Assembly (NCBI RefSeq): GCF_037892605.1
Contig: NZ_JBBKTU010000001.1
Coordinates: forward strand, 1-64,000
Direction: 5' to 3'
DNA length: 64,000 nt
Source: Lacibacter sp. H407
Lineage (GTDB): Bacteria; Bacteroidota; Bacteroidia; Chitinophagales; Chitinophagaceae
A program made the position numbers and the translations under genes. Below, one piece after another: positions 43,071-51,934 of this stretch; the stretch's first letter is position 1, and each line of letters starts with the position of its first letter. The notes beneath the pieces were generated by a model. That model ran no database searches, had not been told where the DNA came from, and saw only the letters and a list, made by a program, of their open reading frames with translations.

Positions 43071-44162
43071 TTATTTCGGAGCCCGTTTATACAGCCAGAT
43101 AGCTACGATGGCAAACAGCACATTGGGGATCCACGCAGCAATCATAGGTGGCAGGTTTCCTTTGGTTGAAAACACCATGGAGAATTTATCGATAATGATA
43201 AATGAAACCCCCATAATGAACGCTAATGCCAGATGAAAGCCACTTCCACCTCTGATCTTACGACACGCCAGTATAGATGCGATCATCGTCATTACAATTA
43301 CAGATACAGCACTTGCATCACGGCGGTAACGTTCAAACCGGATGGCATTGATGCCTTCTGATCCACGTGTTTCTTCCTGCTTGATGAAACGGTTCAACGA
43401 AGGCGTTTTCAACTTATCTTTTTTGAAATCATCTTCCGAAATATCAGTTGGCAAGTAACCCATTTTGAGATAATAGTTCGAAAGCATTTTTACTTCTTCC
43501 TTTAACCCGTCAATTTTCCGTTCAATGGCCGACTCCATTTTCCACTGCTTCTTTGCCGTATCCCAGATAATGGTTTCGGAGCGAAGGTTGTAATACACCT
43601 GGTTGTTTTTTACTTTTTCCAGAAAAAAACCATTGCCGATTTTAGCGGTTGTATCATAATTCCGCATACCGGCATACGTATAGGTATCAACCCGAAAATG
43701 AATATTGTTGAGATACTGCCGTTGCTGTTTGGCAATATTTCCCATATCTACATACTTGTTTTCAAAGTTGGTGCGAATGATATTGGCTTCGGGAATCAAA
43801 AAATGATTAGCGGAACCCAGCAACACTGCCAGAAAAATACCACCCACCCAATACGGACGAAGAAAACGACCCAGACTCATGCCCACACTCAACATGGCCA
43901 CCACTTCACTACGTAGTGCAAGTTTTGATGTAAAGAACACCACAGCAATCAATACAAATACCGGAAACAAAAGGGCAATGATGTGGGGAAGAAATCCATA
44001 GTAGTACTTGGTAACAATATCGCTGAAGCCCAAACCACTCCGTACAAAATCTTCGCTTTTTTCGCTGGCATCAATGGCCAGTGTGATCAACGAAAAGATC
44101 AACAGCAGGAAAAAGAAGGTTTTTAAAAACGACTTTAATATGTACCAATCAAGGATTTTCAT
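43071..44162 (-). CDS. LPS export permease LptG/LptF-type
   Basis: A 363-residue protein with three N-terminal helices (MKILDWYILKSFLKTFFFLLLIFSLITL), a periplasmic jellyroll domain and three C-terminal helices (SVIVMTMIASILACRKIR, GFHLALAFIMGVSFIIIDKFS, AAWIPNVLFAIVAIWLY), the LptF/LptG layout. The pair forms the permease of the ABC exporter that moves LPS to the outer membrane. The DASEKSEDFVRSGLG and FTSKLALRSEVVAMLSVGMS blocks are conserved. Start 44162 was chosen over the 44219 frame start. Its partner and LptB are elsewhere. Confidence 0.9.
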   Translation of the reverse strand: MKILDWYILKSFLKTFFFLLLIFSLITLAIDASEKSEDFVRSGLGFSDIVTKYYYGFLPHIIALLFPVFVLIAVVFFTSKLALRSEVVAMLSVGMSLGRFLRPYWVGGIFLAVLLGSANHFLIPEANIIRTNFENKYVDMGNIAKQQRQYLNNIHFRVDTYTYAGMRNYDTTAKIGNGFFLEKVKNNQVYYNLRSETIIWDTAKKQWKMESAIERKIDGLKEEVKMLSNYYLKMGYLPTDISEDDFKKDKLKTPSLNRFIKQEETRGSEGINAIRFERYRRDASAVSVIVMTMIASILACRKIRGGSGFHLALAFIMGVSFIIIDKFSMVFSTKGNLPPMIAAWIPNVLFAIVAIWLYKRAPK

Positions 44163-44370
44163 CAGTGGCTGCAAAGTAAGGACAGAAATTGGAAAAGAAA
44201 CTGTTAGAATTGCAAACAAACAGCCATTTAACCCGAGGCAGTGGCAAATTCAGCCAAATAAAATAAAGCCAATTGTAAAATTTGCAAACGAGAGGCGCCC
44301 TTGTTTTGCTACTTTTAAATAAGGTAATTTTAGCAACGAATACCCGTTGCAATCCCATAATAAATTCACA

Positions 44371-45258
44371 ATGATAACAACAGCTGATATTGAAAAAGTG
44401 GAACGGCTGATCCGGTTAAGTGAAACCAATGCCGTTTTACCCGATGAGTTTATTCCCTGGCAAATGCAGGAGAAAGAAGAACTGTTGATGCCGGAGGAAC
44501 TTGTATCGCTGCAGGGGCATCCTTTATTTGATACACTCTCAGCAACACAAAAAAGAGAATTGGGCCGGCACGAAGTAGTACAGGTAATGTATTCCTATGC
44601 ATGGGCCGAAGGACTGGCTTGTTTTATTTTCAACAAACGATTGTTGAAAATTTCGCCCGACTCGGTTGAATACCGCTATCTCGTAAAAGAATTAATTGAA
44701 GAGTTCCGCCACCAGGATATGTTTGCCAAAGCCATTCGTTTATTGAATGGTAAAAAGATCAGGCTGTCGAAGTTTCATCAGTTTGTTGGTCGTTTCCACG
44801 GCAGGTATATGCCGGCCTCTTACCAGTTTATTTCGGTACTGGCGGTTGAACTGGTAACAGATATTTATGGAAAGATGATCCGTAAATCGCCGGCTGTATT
44901 TGAACCAATCCGCAAAGTATCGGAGCTGCATCACATTGAAGAAGGGCGACATATTCATTACACCAAAATCTGGATGAAGCATTATACAGACAATGCAGGT
45001 TTCTTCAAACGAACAGCATTCAGTATTGTAGTGCTGCTCAATATCTGGTACATGCGTTCGCTGTATGTTACGAAAGAAAATTTTGAAGCGATTGGCGTAA
45101 ATGATCCGGGTAAGTATGCAACCATTGCCCGTAAACATCTCAAACAAAAGTTCGGCGAGTTTTATCTGGATGAGATCATTGAATTTGTGAAGGAATTCAA
45201 CGGCTTCAATTTTATTACAAAACCCCTGTGGAGAAGCATTCTTGCTGCAAAAATATGA
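44371..45258 (+). CDS. AurF-type diiron oxygenase
   Basis: A 295-residue protein with all seven metal-ligand positions of the AurF p-aminobenzoate N-oxygenase fold: Glu80 (YAWAEGL), Glu111-x-x-His114 (EFRH), Glu160 (AVELV), and His187-x3-Glu191-x2-His194 (HHIEEGRH), matching AurF's E, ExxH, E, HxxxExxH pattern. The enzyme should activate O2 at a diiron site, oxidising an amine, alcohol or alkyl group. The substrate is unknown. It is the first gene of a four-gene operon, with ATGA overlap to the condensing enzyme. ATG 44371 is the likely start. Confidence 0.85.
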   Translation: MITTADIEKVERLIRLSETNAVLPDEFIPWQMQEKEELLMPEELVSLQGHPLFDTLSATQKRELGRHEVVQVMYSYAWAEGLACFIFNKRLLKISPDSVEYRYLVKELIEEFRHQDMFAKAIRLLNGKKIRLSKFHQFVGRFHGRYMPASYQFISVLAVELVTDIYGKMIRKSPAVFEPIRKVSELHHIEEGRHIHYTKIWMKHYTDNAGFFKRTAFSIVVLLNIWYMRSLYVTKENFEAIGVNDPGKYATIARKHLKQKFGEFYLDEIIEFVKEFNGFNFITKPLWRSILAAKI

Positions 45259-46250
45259 AGCGTGTTTTTATCGAACATATTGAATCGTACTTACCCGATG
45301 AACGTATCAGCAACGATCATGTAGAAGAAAGAATACGTGCCGGTGGATTTCCAATACAAACCGGCTTGTTGGAAAAAATGATTGGAAGCGAAACACGTTA
45401 TTACGCAGAAAAAAATGAACAGGCTTCTGATTTAGCGGCGGCTGCTGCAAAAAAGATCATTGAAAAAATTCCAAACCGAAAAATCGACCTGTTGATTTTC
45501 GCTGCTGCTTCCGGCGATTTAATTGAACCTGCCACCGTAAACATTGTACAACAAAAACTCAGATTAAAATGCCCCGGGTTTGATCTGAAAAACGCCTGCA
45601 ACAGTGTAACCAATGCTATTGAAATTGCAAGTGCATTGTTGCTGCAAGGCAGTTATGAAAACATTCTGATTGTTAGTGGCGAAAAAACGAGTGACAGTAT
45701 AAAATATACCAATCTTGAAAAAGAAACCATCAAAGATCATTTTGCTGCATACTCATTTGGCGATGCAGGTGTTGCTTTGCTATTAACTACAACAACCGAT
45801 GATAAGGGATTCATTTTTCAGCGTCATCAAACATTTGGAGAGCATTGGAATCTTTGTCGTATTGAAGGCGGTGGCTCCATGTATCCGAGCGATGCAAGCA
45901 AACTCGTTTTCAGCGGCGATACATTTGGTTTGAAAAATGTGATTTACGAGATTGCTCCGCCCTTTGTAAAAGATTGTATAAAAGAAGCCGGACTTACCGT
46001 GAATGATATTGATCTTATTTGCACGCACCAGGTTTCAAAAGATACGTACCGCATGGTAGCTGAAACACTTTCGTATGATGTAAATAAGATCATGCAAACA
46101 TTTCATCTCTTTGGTAATACAGCAGCTACATCTGTTCCCATCGCCTATCAACAGGCGCTGCTGGAAGGCCGCTTGCAGAAAGGGAATATTGTAATGCTGT
46201 TGGGTATGGCAGCAGGTATTAATATTTCGGTACAACTAATGAAAGTGTAG
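45255..46250 (+). CDS. KASIII/OleA-like condensing enzyme
   Basis: A 331-residue thiolase-fold enzyme. Catalytic Cys115 in KNACNSVTNAI, the His in THQVSKDT and the Asn in FGNTAATSVP make the Cys-His-Asn triad of KAS III (FabH) and OleA. The conserved C-terminal LGMAAGINISVQL is typical. It condenses acyl thioesters, but whether with malonyl-ACP (KAS III) or a second acyl-CoA (OleA) cannot be read directly. It is coupled by ATGA to the diiron gene and sits 1 bp before the ligase gene, so a single transcript is expected. Confidence 0.85.
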   Translation: MKRVFIEHIESYLPDERISNDHVEERIRAGGFPIQTGLLEKMIGSETRYYAEKNEQASDLAAAAAKKIIEKIPNRKIDLLIFAAASGDLIEPATVNIVQQKLRLKCPGFDLKNACNSVTNAIEIASALLLQGSYENILIVSGEKTSDSIKYTNLEKETIKDHFAAYSFGDAGVALLLTTTTDDKGFIFQRHQTFGEHWNLCRIEGGGSMYPSDASKLVFSGDTFGLKNVIYEIAPPFVKDCIKEAGLTVNDIDLICTHQVSKDTYRMVAETLSYDVNKIMQTFHLFGNTAATSVPIAYQQALLEGRLQKGNIVMLLGMAAGINISVQLMKV

Positions 46251-46251
46251 C

Positions 46252-47784
46252 ATGCTGTATCACTCTCCTTTTTTACAACTGCTTGAACAATTGCCCGCCA
46301 ATTATGCGGTATGTATTCATCAACATAAAACATTAATCGCAGCCGAATTGATTGCGAAAAGTAAAAATCTTGCTGCGTACTTAGCTGCAAAAGGAATCAG
46401 AAAAGGCGATCATGTATTACTTGCATGCGATGTGGGAACTGAGTTTTTAGTGTTGTTTATGGCCTTGATTCACTTGCGAACAAAAACGGCTTTGGTTGAT
46501 CCACATATGGGCAATCAACGATATGCATCCAAGCTGAAACAGTTTCAACCAAAGTGGGCATTTATCGATAGTCGTTTGTTATTGCTACAAGAACATCCTG
46601 TTGTTCGCTATCTCTATAAAAAAAGAAAAACAGGTGCGTTCTATATCCCTTACTCAACCAGCTATACGATATTTGCAACGGGTATGTGGTTGCCATTGCT
46701 GCAACGCCACTACAAACTGAAGTATTCGGAAAGCACTGCTGTTGATTTTAGTCAATCGCAGGAAGATGATGAACTGGTTGTTGTGTACACATCAGGCACC
46801 TTAGCAGAACCCAAAGCAGTGGTGCATACCATGAACAGTTTGTTTGAAAGCTTAAAAACGGTAGCCGGTTTATTTGACTCAAACAAGCAGGCATCGATGG
46901 TAACACATCTTCCTCAGTTTGCATTAATTGGTATGATGACTGGCTATAAAACGTATTTCTGGAAAGAGAGCACAGTACCAAAAGAACGAATTGCATTTAT
47001 CAAAGAACATCACATAACTACTTTATTCGGACCACCTGCTGAATATCGTGACCTGATGAATTACTGTAAAGAAACCGATCAACTTTTTCCGGAAAGTCTG
47101 CAGCATTTAATTCTCGGATCGGCACCGGTACTAAAACCGTTATTGATCGAGCTGCGAAAATTCAGCAATGCAAAAATCACCTGTTTGTATGGAATGACAG
47201 AGAACCTGGTTGTGGCAAGCGTAGATGGTGACGAAAAAATAAATTATACAGGAAAAGGCGATTTGTTAGGAAAGCCATTGGAAGCGATGCAGTATAAAAT
47301 TGCAGAAGATGGCGAACTATTCATTCGCTCGCCGCTTTTATACAAACGTTATTTTCATTTACAGAAAGCCGACGAATTTCACGCCACCGGTGATTTGGTT
47401 GAAACAGATCCGCAGGGAAGATTTGTGATGAGAGGACGAAAAAAGAATATGATCATCCGGGCGAATAAAAATATTTATCCCGGCCTGTATGAAACAACTA
47501 TCGCACAAATTAATGGTGTGAATGATGTGTGCCTGATGGGATTGTACGATGAAGCCATACATGATGAACGGGTAATACTTGTTGTTGACGCCGATAAATC
47601 GTTAACAGAAAAAGCGTTGATGAAGGAATTAACGAGTGGCAAACATGCAATTGATTCAGATGCATTGCCGGATCATATTATTTTTCAGCCGATTCCAAAA
47701 TCAGGCCGTCAACAGAAAGTCGATCAGCAATTATTAACAGAACAAATTAAACAACAACTGCCATCGCTTACGACATCATCATAA
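46252..47784 (+). CDS. AMP-dependent acyl ligase (acyl-CoA synthetase / OleC-like superfamily)
   Basis: A 510-residue ANL-superfamily enzyme. The P-loop-like motif VVYTSGTLAEPKAVVH is at 177-192, followed by LYGMTEN and ATGDLV (ATP-binding). C-terminal RGRKKNMIIRANKNIYP and PKSGRQQKVD (Lys) are standard. It adenylates a carboxylate or, as in OleC, closes a beta-lactone from a beta-hydroxyacid. The operon partners fit the OleA-OleC-OleD set. It overlaps the next gene by about 22 bp at a CATCATCAT tract. Confidence 0.85.
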   Translation: MLYHSPFLQLLEQLPANYAVCIHQHKTLIAAELIAKSKNLAAYLAAKGIRKGDHVLLACDVGTEFLVLFMALIHLRTKTALVDPHMGNQRYASKLKQFQPKWAFIDSRLLLLQEHPVVRYLYKKRKTGAFYIPYSTSYTIFATGMWLPLLQRHYKLKYSESTAVDFSQSQEDDELVVVYTSGTLAEPKAVVHTMNSLFESLKTVAGLFDSNKQASMVTHLPQFALIGMMTGYKTYFWKESTVPKERIAFIKEHHITTLFGPPAEYRDLMNYCKETDQLFPESLQHLILGSAPVLKPLLIELRKFSNAKITCLYGMTENLVVASVDGDEKINYTGKGDLLGKPLEAMQYKIAEDGELFIRSPLLYKRYFHLQKADEFHATGDLVETDPQGRFVMRGRKKNMIIRANKNIYPGLYETTIAQINGVNDVCLMGLYDEAIHDERVILVVDADKSLTEKALMKELTSGKHAIDSDALPDHIIFQPIPKSGRQQKVDQQLLTEQIKQQLPSLTTSS

Positions 47785-48755
47785 CAGGAGCTACCGGCTT
47801 TATTGGCGCTGCCTACATCCGCTACTTTTCAGCATTGGGTTATAAGGTGTTGGCATTGGGCCGAAGTAAAGAACCGCATTCGAACTTGTTGCAATATGCA
47901 AGCTATCAATCGGTAGATATTGCTGGTAACGTTCCTCCGTTGGAAGCAACTGTTTGCATTCATTGTGCAGGTTTAGCATCGGATAAAGAATCACTTCAAA
48001 ATTTACTGCAGGCAAATACAGAAGGCACAAAAAATGTATTCAGTAATATTAAAGCTGATCATTTTATTTATCTCTCATCTGCCTCTGTGTACCCTCCTAA
48101 TGGATTGCTGCATACCGAAGATGAGTTGATAGATGAGACAGAACTGTCTGCCTACGGCTATTCGAAATTCAAAGCAGAACAATGGTTGCAACAACAGGCA
48201 TCCACTGCAACAAAAATTACTATCATACGGCCACGAGCTGTATATGGTGCCGGCGACCGGATACTGATGCCACGTATTCTTCGGTTGAAAAAAGGCCCTT
48301 TTCTTGTGTTGCCTGCCAAATTAGATTATACAATTTCACTGACAAATATTGAAAACCTGTTGCTGGCAACAAAGGAAATTATACATGCAAAACAAGCAAT
48401 TCAATATGAGATTTACAATATTACTGATGACCCTGTTCATCAATTGGGTGAAGTAATTGAGCGTACCTGGGAAATGCTGGCTGCGAAAAAAAACATTCCC
48501 GTGAGAGTACCGCAATCGATCTTACAGTTGGCATCCAAACTATTACCTCTCTCCGACCTCAATGCAAACACATTGAAGTATTATCTCTGTCATCATCAAC
48601 TGCTGAATAAAAAGATCAAAACAACATTTGATCTGGAGCTGCCGCATAACTTTTCGAATTACATGCCTGTATTGGAAAAATGGATCCAATCGATTCCATT
48701 AAATGATCTGCAAAAAGGCGCTGCTGATTTGCCCTGGAGAAATGAAACCTTATAA
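47763..48755 (+). CDS. Extended-SDR NAD(P)-dependent reductase (OleD-like), non-ATG start
   Basis: About 330 residues. The Rossmann motif TGATGFIG is read from bases before any ATG. Translating from ATC at 47763 gives (M)AYDIIITGATGFIG, a textbook N-terminus. The first conventional start (TTG at 47835) would delete the cofactor loop. Either a rare ATC start, a frameshift from the ligase or a base error is involved. Downstream, the SDR triad Ser (LSSASVYP) and YxxxK (YGYSK) are intact. In Ole-type pathways OleD reduces the 2-alkyl-3-ketoacid to the hydroxyacid used by OleC. It ends 6 bp into the convergent tgt gene. Confidence 0.7.
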   Translation: MAYDIIITGATGFIGAAYIRYFSALGYKVLALGRSKEPHSNLLQYASYQSVDIAGNVPPLEATVCIHCAGLASDKESLQNLLQANTEGTKNVFSNIKADHFIYLSSASVYPPNGLLHTEDELIDETELSAYGYSKFKAEQWLQQQASTATKITIIRPRAVYGAGDRILMPRILRLKKGPFLVLPAKLDYTISLTNIENLLLATKEIIHAKQAIQYEIYNITDDPVHQLGEVIERTWEMLAAKKNIPVRVPQSILQLASKLLPLSDLNANTLKYYLCHHQLLNKKIKTTFDLELPHNFSNYMPVLEKWIQSIPLNDLQKGAADLPWRNETL

Positions 48756-49889
48756 CCTCGTCTTCATCACTTCCACCATCTCTTTTTTCCAGCTTACAAA
48801 ATCGCCGGCAATAATATGTTGCCGTGCCTGCTTCACCAGCCACAAATAAAATGCAAGATTGTGTGTACTGGCAATGGTAAGTCCGGTAATTTCTTTTGCT
48901 TTGATGAGATGACGCAGATATGCTTTGCTGTAATAATTGCTCAGCTCACAATCGATGCCATCATCCAACGGAGAAAAATCTTTTTCCCATCGTTTGTTAT
49001 CGATATTGATGACGCCTTTACTGGTGAAGAGCATGGCATTTCGTCCGTTGCGTGTTGGCATCACACAATCAAACATATCCACTCCCAAAGAAATACACTC
49101 GAGGATATTCCATGGCGTACCAACACCCATTAAATAACGTGGCTTTTGCACGGGTAATTCATCGCAACACAACTCTGTAAATTCGTACATCATTTCTTCC
49201 GGCTCGCCCACACTCAATCCGCCAATGGCACAACCCGTTAGATTTGCATTGGCCATAAATTGTGAAGACGCAGTTCGCAGATCTTTATAGGTACTTCCTT
49301 GTACAATCGGAAAAAGATTCTGTGTGTATCCGTATTTATCAGGCGTGTTTTGAAAATGCTTGATGCAACGATCTAACCAGCGATGCGTTAACTCCATCGA
49401 CTTCTTTGCATAGTTATAATCGCTGGGATAAGGCGGACATTCATCGAACGCCATTACAATATCAGCACCAATACTGCGCTGAATATCCATTACGCTTTCT
49501 GGTGTAAACAAATGTTTGCTTCCATCAATATGACTTTGAAAAACCACGCCTTCTTCTTTGATCTTCCGGTTACCTGCTAATGAAAAAACCTGATAGCCGC
49601 CACTGTCGGTAAGGATCGGTCTATCCCAACCGTTGAATTTGTGCAAACCACCCGCTGCTTCCAGCACTTCAGTTCCCGGACGCAGGTACAGGTGATACGT
49701 GTTACCGAGAATAATTTCAGCTTTTACTTCCTGCTTCAATTGCTCAATGGTGAGTGCCTTTACACTACCAACTGTGCCCACCGGCATAAAAATGGGTGTT
49801 TGAATGGTCCCATGATCGGTAGTGATCTCCCCTGCTCTTGCTTTTGATTGCTGATCGGTATGTTGTAACTGAAACTGTAAAGCCGCCAT
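48750..49889 (-). CDS. tgt: tRNA-guanine transglycosylase
   Basis: A 379-residue enzyme that swaps G34 of His, Asn, Asp and Tyr tRNAs for preQ1. The catalytic Asp sits in DSGGYQVFSL and the second in FDCVMPTRNGRN. The usual zinc-binding CxCxxC is reduced to a single Cys in IDCELSNYYSKAYLRH, which is normal for Bacteroidota enzymes. A His is kept in ASTHNLAFYL. Start 49889 was chosen over 49898 because a TATCTTTG box (49896-49903) ends 6 nt upstream. The last codons overlap the SDR gene on the other strand. Confidence 0.95.
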   Translation of the reverse strand: MAALQFQLQHTDQQSKARAGEITTDHGTIQTPIFMPVGTVGSVKALTIEQLKQEVKAEIILGNTYHLYLRPGTEVLEAAGGLHKFNGWDRPILTDSGGYQVFSLAGNRKIKEEGVVFQSHIDGSKHLFTPESVMDIQRSIGADIVMAFDECPPYPSDYNYAKKSMELTHRWLDRCIKHFQNTPDKYGYTQNLFPIVQGSTYKDLRTASSQFMANANLTGCAIGGLSVGEPEEMMYEFTELCCDELPVQKPRYLMGVGTPWNILECISLGVDMFDCVMPTRNGRNAMLFTSKGVINIDNKRWEKDFSPLDDGIDCELSNYYSKAYLRHLIKAKEITGLTIASTHNLAFYLWLVKQARQHIIAGDFVSWKKEMVEVMKTRL

Positions 49890-49916
49890 AGGGCGCAAAG
49901 ATAATGGAAGAAGCGG

Positions 49917-49972
49917 TGAGCTATTAGCTGTGAGCTGCGAGCCACTGCCAACTATCTACTTCCTACTTGTTC
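49917..49972. repeat. Heptad tract 5 between tgt and the glycosyltransferase gene
   Basis: Eight 7-bp units in unbroken phase: TGAGCTA, TTAGCTG, TGAGCTG, CGAGCCA, CTGCCAA, CTATCTA, CTTCCTA, CTTGTTC. The sequence drifts from an AGCT-centred to a CTA-centred unit while keeping the period. It occupies the divergent gap between the promoters of tgt and the glycosyltransferase. Confidence 0.7.
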
Positions 49973-50033
49973 ACACATCGTCTGTAATATTCCCTTCACA
50001 TTTCCTTACAATGCAATATTTTCGCAGCTGCTT

Positions 50034-51152
50034 ATGAGTGTGCACTGGCCCGAAATCTTATTTATCAGCTTTTGTTTGATAACTGCAGTACAGCTGTTTT
50101 ATTACCTGTACTTTTTTATTCGTTTGGCATTTTATAAAAGCCCCAAACAGGAAAGTTCCATGCAGCATGCCGTGTCGGTAATTGTGTGTGCACGGGATGA
50201 AGCACAAAACCTGGCTGAGAATTTACCCGATATTTTACAACAGGAATATCCTTCGACATTTGAAGTAGTAGCGGTGAATGATAATTCGTTCGACGACAGC
50301 AAGTATGTACTGGAGTATTTATCAAAACCCTTCCGCAATCTTCGTCCTATTGAATTAAAACAGGAGGCAAGACATATTCACGGAAAGAAATTTCCATTGT
50401 CGGTTGGTATTAAAGAAGCCAAGCACGAGTTATTATTGTTGACCGATGCTGATTGCAAACCAGCCAGCAAACAATGGATCGAACACATGCAACATGCATT
50501 TTCCAATGGAAAAGAAATTGCATTGGGATATGGTGCTTACCTGAAAAAACCCGGCCTGCTGAATAAACTCATCCGCTTTGAAACATACCTGAGTGCGTTG
50601 CAATATTTCTCATATGCATTGGCAGGCAAACCTTACATGGGTGTGGGCCGCAATCTTGCTTACAAAAAAGAACTGTTCTTTCGCAACAAAGGATTTTCAT
50701 CGCACAGTCAATTACCAGGTGGCGATGATGATCTGTTCATCAATAAAGTAGCGACTAAAAAAAATACTGCCATTGTAATAGATCCGGATGCATTTACACT
50801 CTCTGAACCAAAAACAAGATGGAGTACATGGCGCAGCCAAAAGGCACGACATTACACTACCAGCAAATATTACAAAGCATCGCATAAATTGCTGTTAGGT
50901 TTATTTTCATTATCGCATGTATTGTTTTATCCTTTGATGGCAGCCAGTATATTATTTTTCAATTGGTGGATCACATTAAGTGTATTTGGATTGCGGTTAA
51001 TTGTGCAAGGCATCATTTACTACCGTACTATGAACAAGCTCGACGAAAAAGATCTGTTCTGGTTATATCCCTTGCTGGATATCTGGCAATGGTTTTATTA
51101 TCTTTTCTTTGCAACTACATTATTTAAAAAACCAAGAGCCAATTGGAAATAG
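50034..51152 (+). CDS. Membrane glycosyltransferase family 2
   Basis: A 372-residue GT-A fold enzyme. An N-terminal transmembrane segment (about 10-33), then VSVIVCARDEAQNLAENLP, VAVNDNSFDD, LLLTDADCKP (the DxD metal-binding motif is DAD) and GGDDDLF. C-terminal helices (LLGLFSLSHVLFYPLMAASILFF, LYPLLDIWQWFYYLFFATTLF) anchor it in the membrane. Such enzymes build polysaccharide or glycolipid; the sugar is unknown. Its stop overlaps the TTG start of rsmG by 10 bp. Confidence 0.88.
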   Translation: MSVHWPEILFISFCLITAVQLFYYLYFFIRLAFYKSPKQESSMQHAVSVIVCARDEAQNLAENLPDILQQEYPSTFEVVAVNDNSFDDSKYVLEYLSKPFRNLRPIELKQEARHIHGKKFPLSVGIKEAKHELLLLTDADCKPASKQWIEHMQHAFSNGKEIALGYGAYLKKPGLLNKLIRFETYLSALQYFSYALAGKPYMGVGRNLAYKKELFFRNKGFSSHSQLPGGDDDLFINKVATKKNTAIVIDPDAFTLSEPKTRWSTWRSQKARHYTTSKYYKASHKLLLGLFSLSHVLFYPLMAASILFFNWWITLSVFGLRLIVQGIIYYRTMNKLDEKDLFWLYPLLDIWQWFYYLFFATTLFKKPRANWK

Positions 51153-51790
51153 TCCGGAAATATTTTACAGAGTTTACGCCCACACAGTTGCAGCAATTGG
51201 AGCAACTTGCAGCGGTATACAAAGAATGGAATGACAAGATCAACGTCATCTCACGCAAAGACATTGACAGCCTTTACGAAAAACATGTGCTGCATTCCTT
51301 GGCCATTGCAGCCGTATTTGATTTTCAACCCGGCACACAAATTTGTGATTTGGGAACCGGTGGTGGTTTCCCCGGCATTCCCTTGGCGATTTTTTTTCCG
51401 GATGTACAATTCCATTTAACCGACAGCATCAATAAAAAATTAAAAGTGGTGAACGAAGTGGCAACAGCCATTGGTTTGAAAAATGTGACCACACAACATA
51501 CACGCACCGAACAGATCGAAAACCGCAAGTTTGATTTTGTAGTGAGCCGTGCCGTTGCTCCCTTGCGTGATCTCTGGCATTGGAGTTTGCCCATACTCAA
51601 AGCAAAAGGACAGGGAAAATCGGCCAATGCATTTGATGAACCGGTGTATGGTGGCCTCATTTGTTTGAAAGGAGGTGACCTGAGAGAAGAGATCAAAGAA
51701 AGTGGCCTCAGCCCGCTTATCTGGGAAATTGACCAATTGTTCCCGGAAGAGTTTTTTAAAGAGAAGTATGTGTTGTCGGTAAAACGCTGA
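51143..51790 (+). CDS. rsmG: 16S rRNA (guanine527-N7)-methyltransferase
   Basis: A 215-residue SAM-dependent methyltransferase. SAM loop ICDLGTGGGFPGIPLAIF (about 68-85), VEYEWNDKINVISRKD-like N-terminal NVISRKDIDSLYEKHVLHSLA, and FDFVVSRAVAPL are the RsmG signatures. It methylates G527 of 16S rRNA. The start is TTG, overlapping the glycosyltransferase stop; no upstream ATG fits and homologues begin MEIVRKYF. Confidence 0.93.
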   Translation: MEIVRKYFTEFTPTQLQQLEQLAAVYKEWNDKINVISRKDIDSLYEKHVLHSLAIAAVFDFQPGTQICDLGTGGGFPGIPLAIFFPDVQFHLTDSINKKLKVVNEVATAIGLKNVTTQHTRTEQIENRKFDFVVSRAVAPLRDLWHWSLPILKAKGQGKSANAFDEPVYGGLICLKGGDLREEIKESGLSPLIWEIDQLFPEEFFKEKYVLSVKR

Positions 51791-51934
51791 TTGCCAGTTT
51801 GCTTACAACGCAATTGTGTTGATATTTTGCCACTCTTTTCAAGTGCCACTACACCATCAAAGCTCGCCTGCCGTTTGTCACTATTACCGCTTCGTGGTAT
51901 TTTTCATGTTCTCTATAATCGTCAACTTTGCAGT

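Noticed and set aside
48750-49889. Damaged zinc site in tgt
   Set aside because: Loss of two Cys of CxCxxC looks odd but is, as far as I recall, normal for Bacteroidota tgt.
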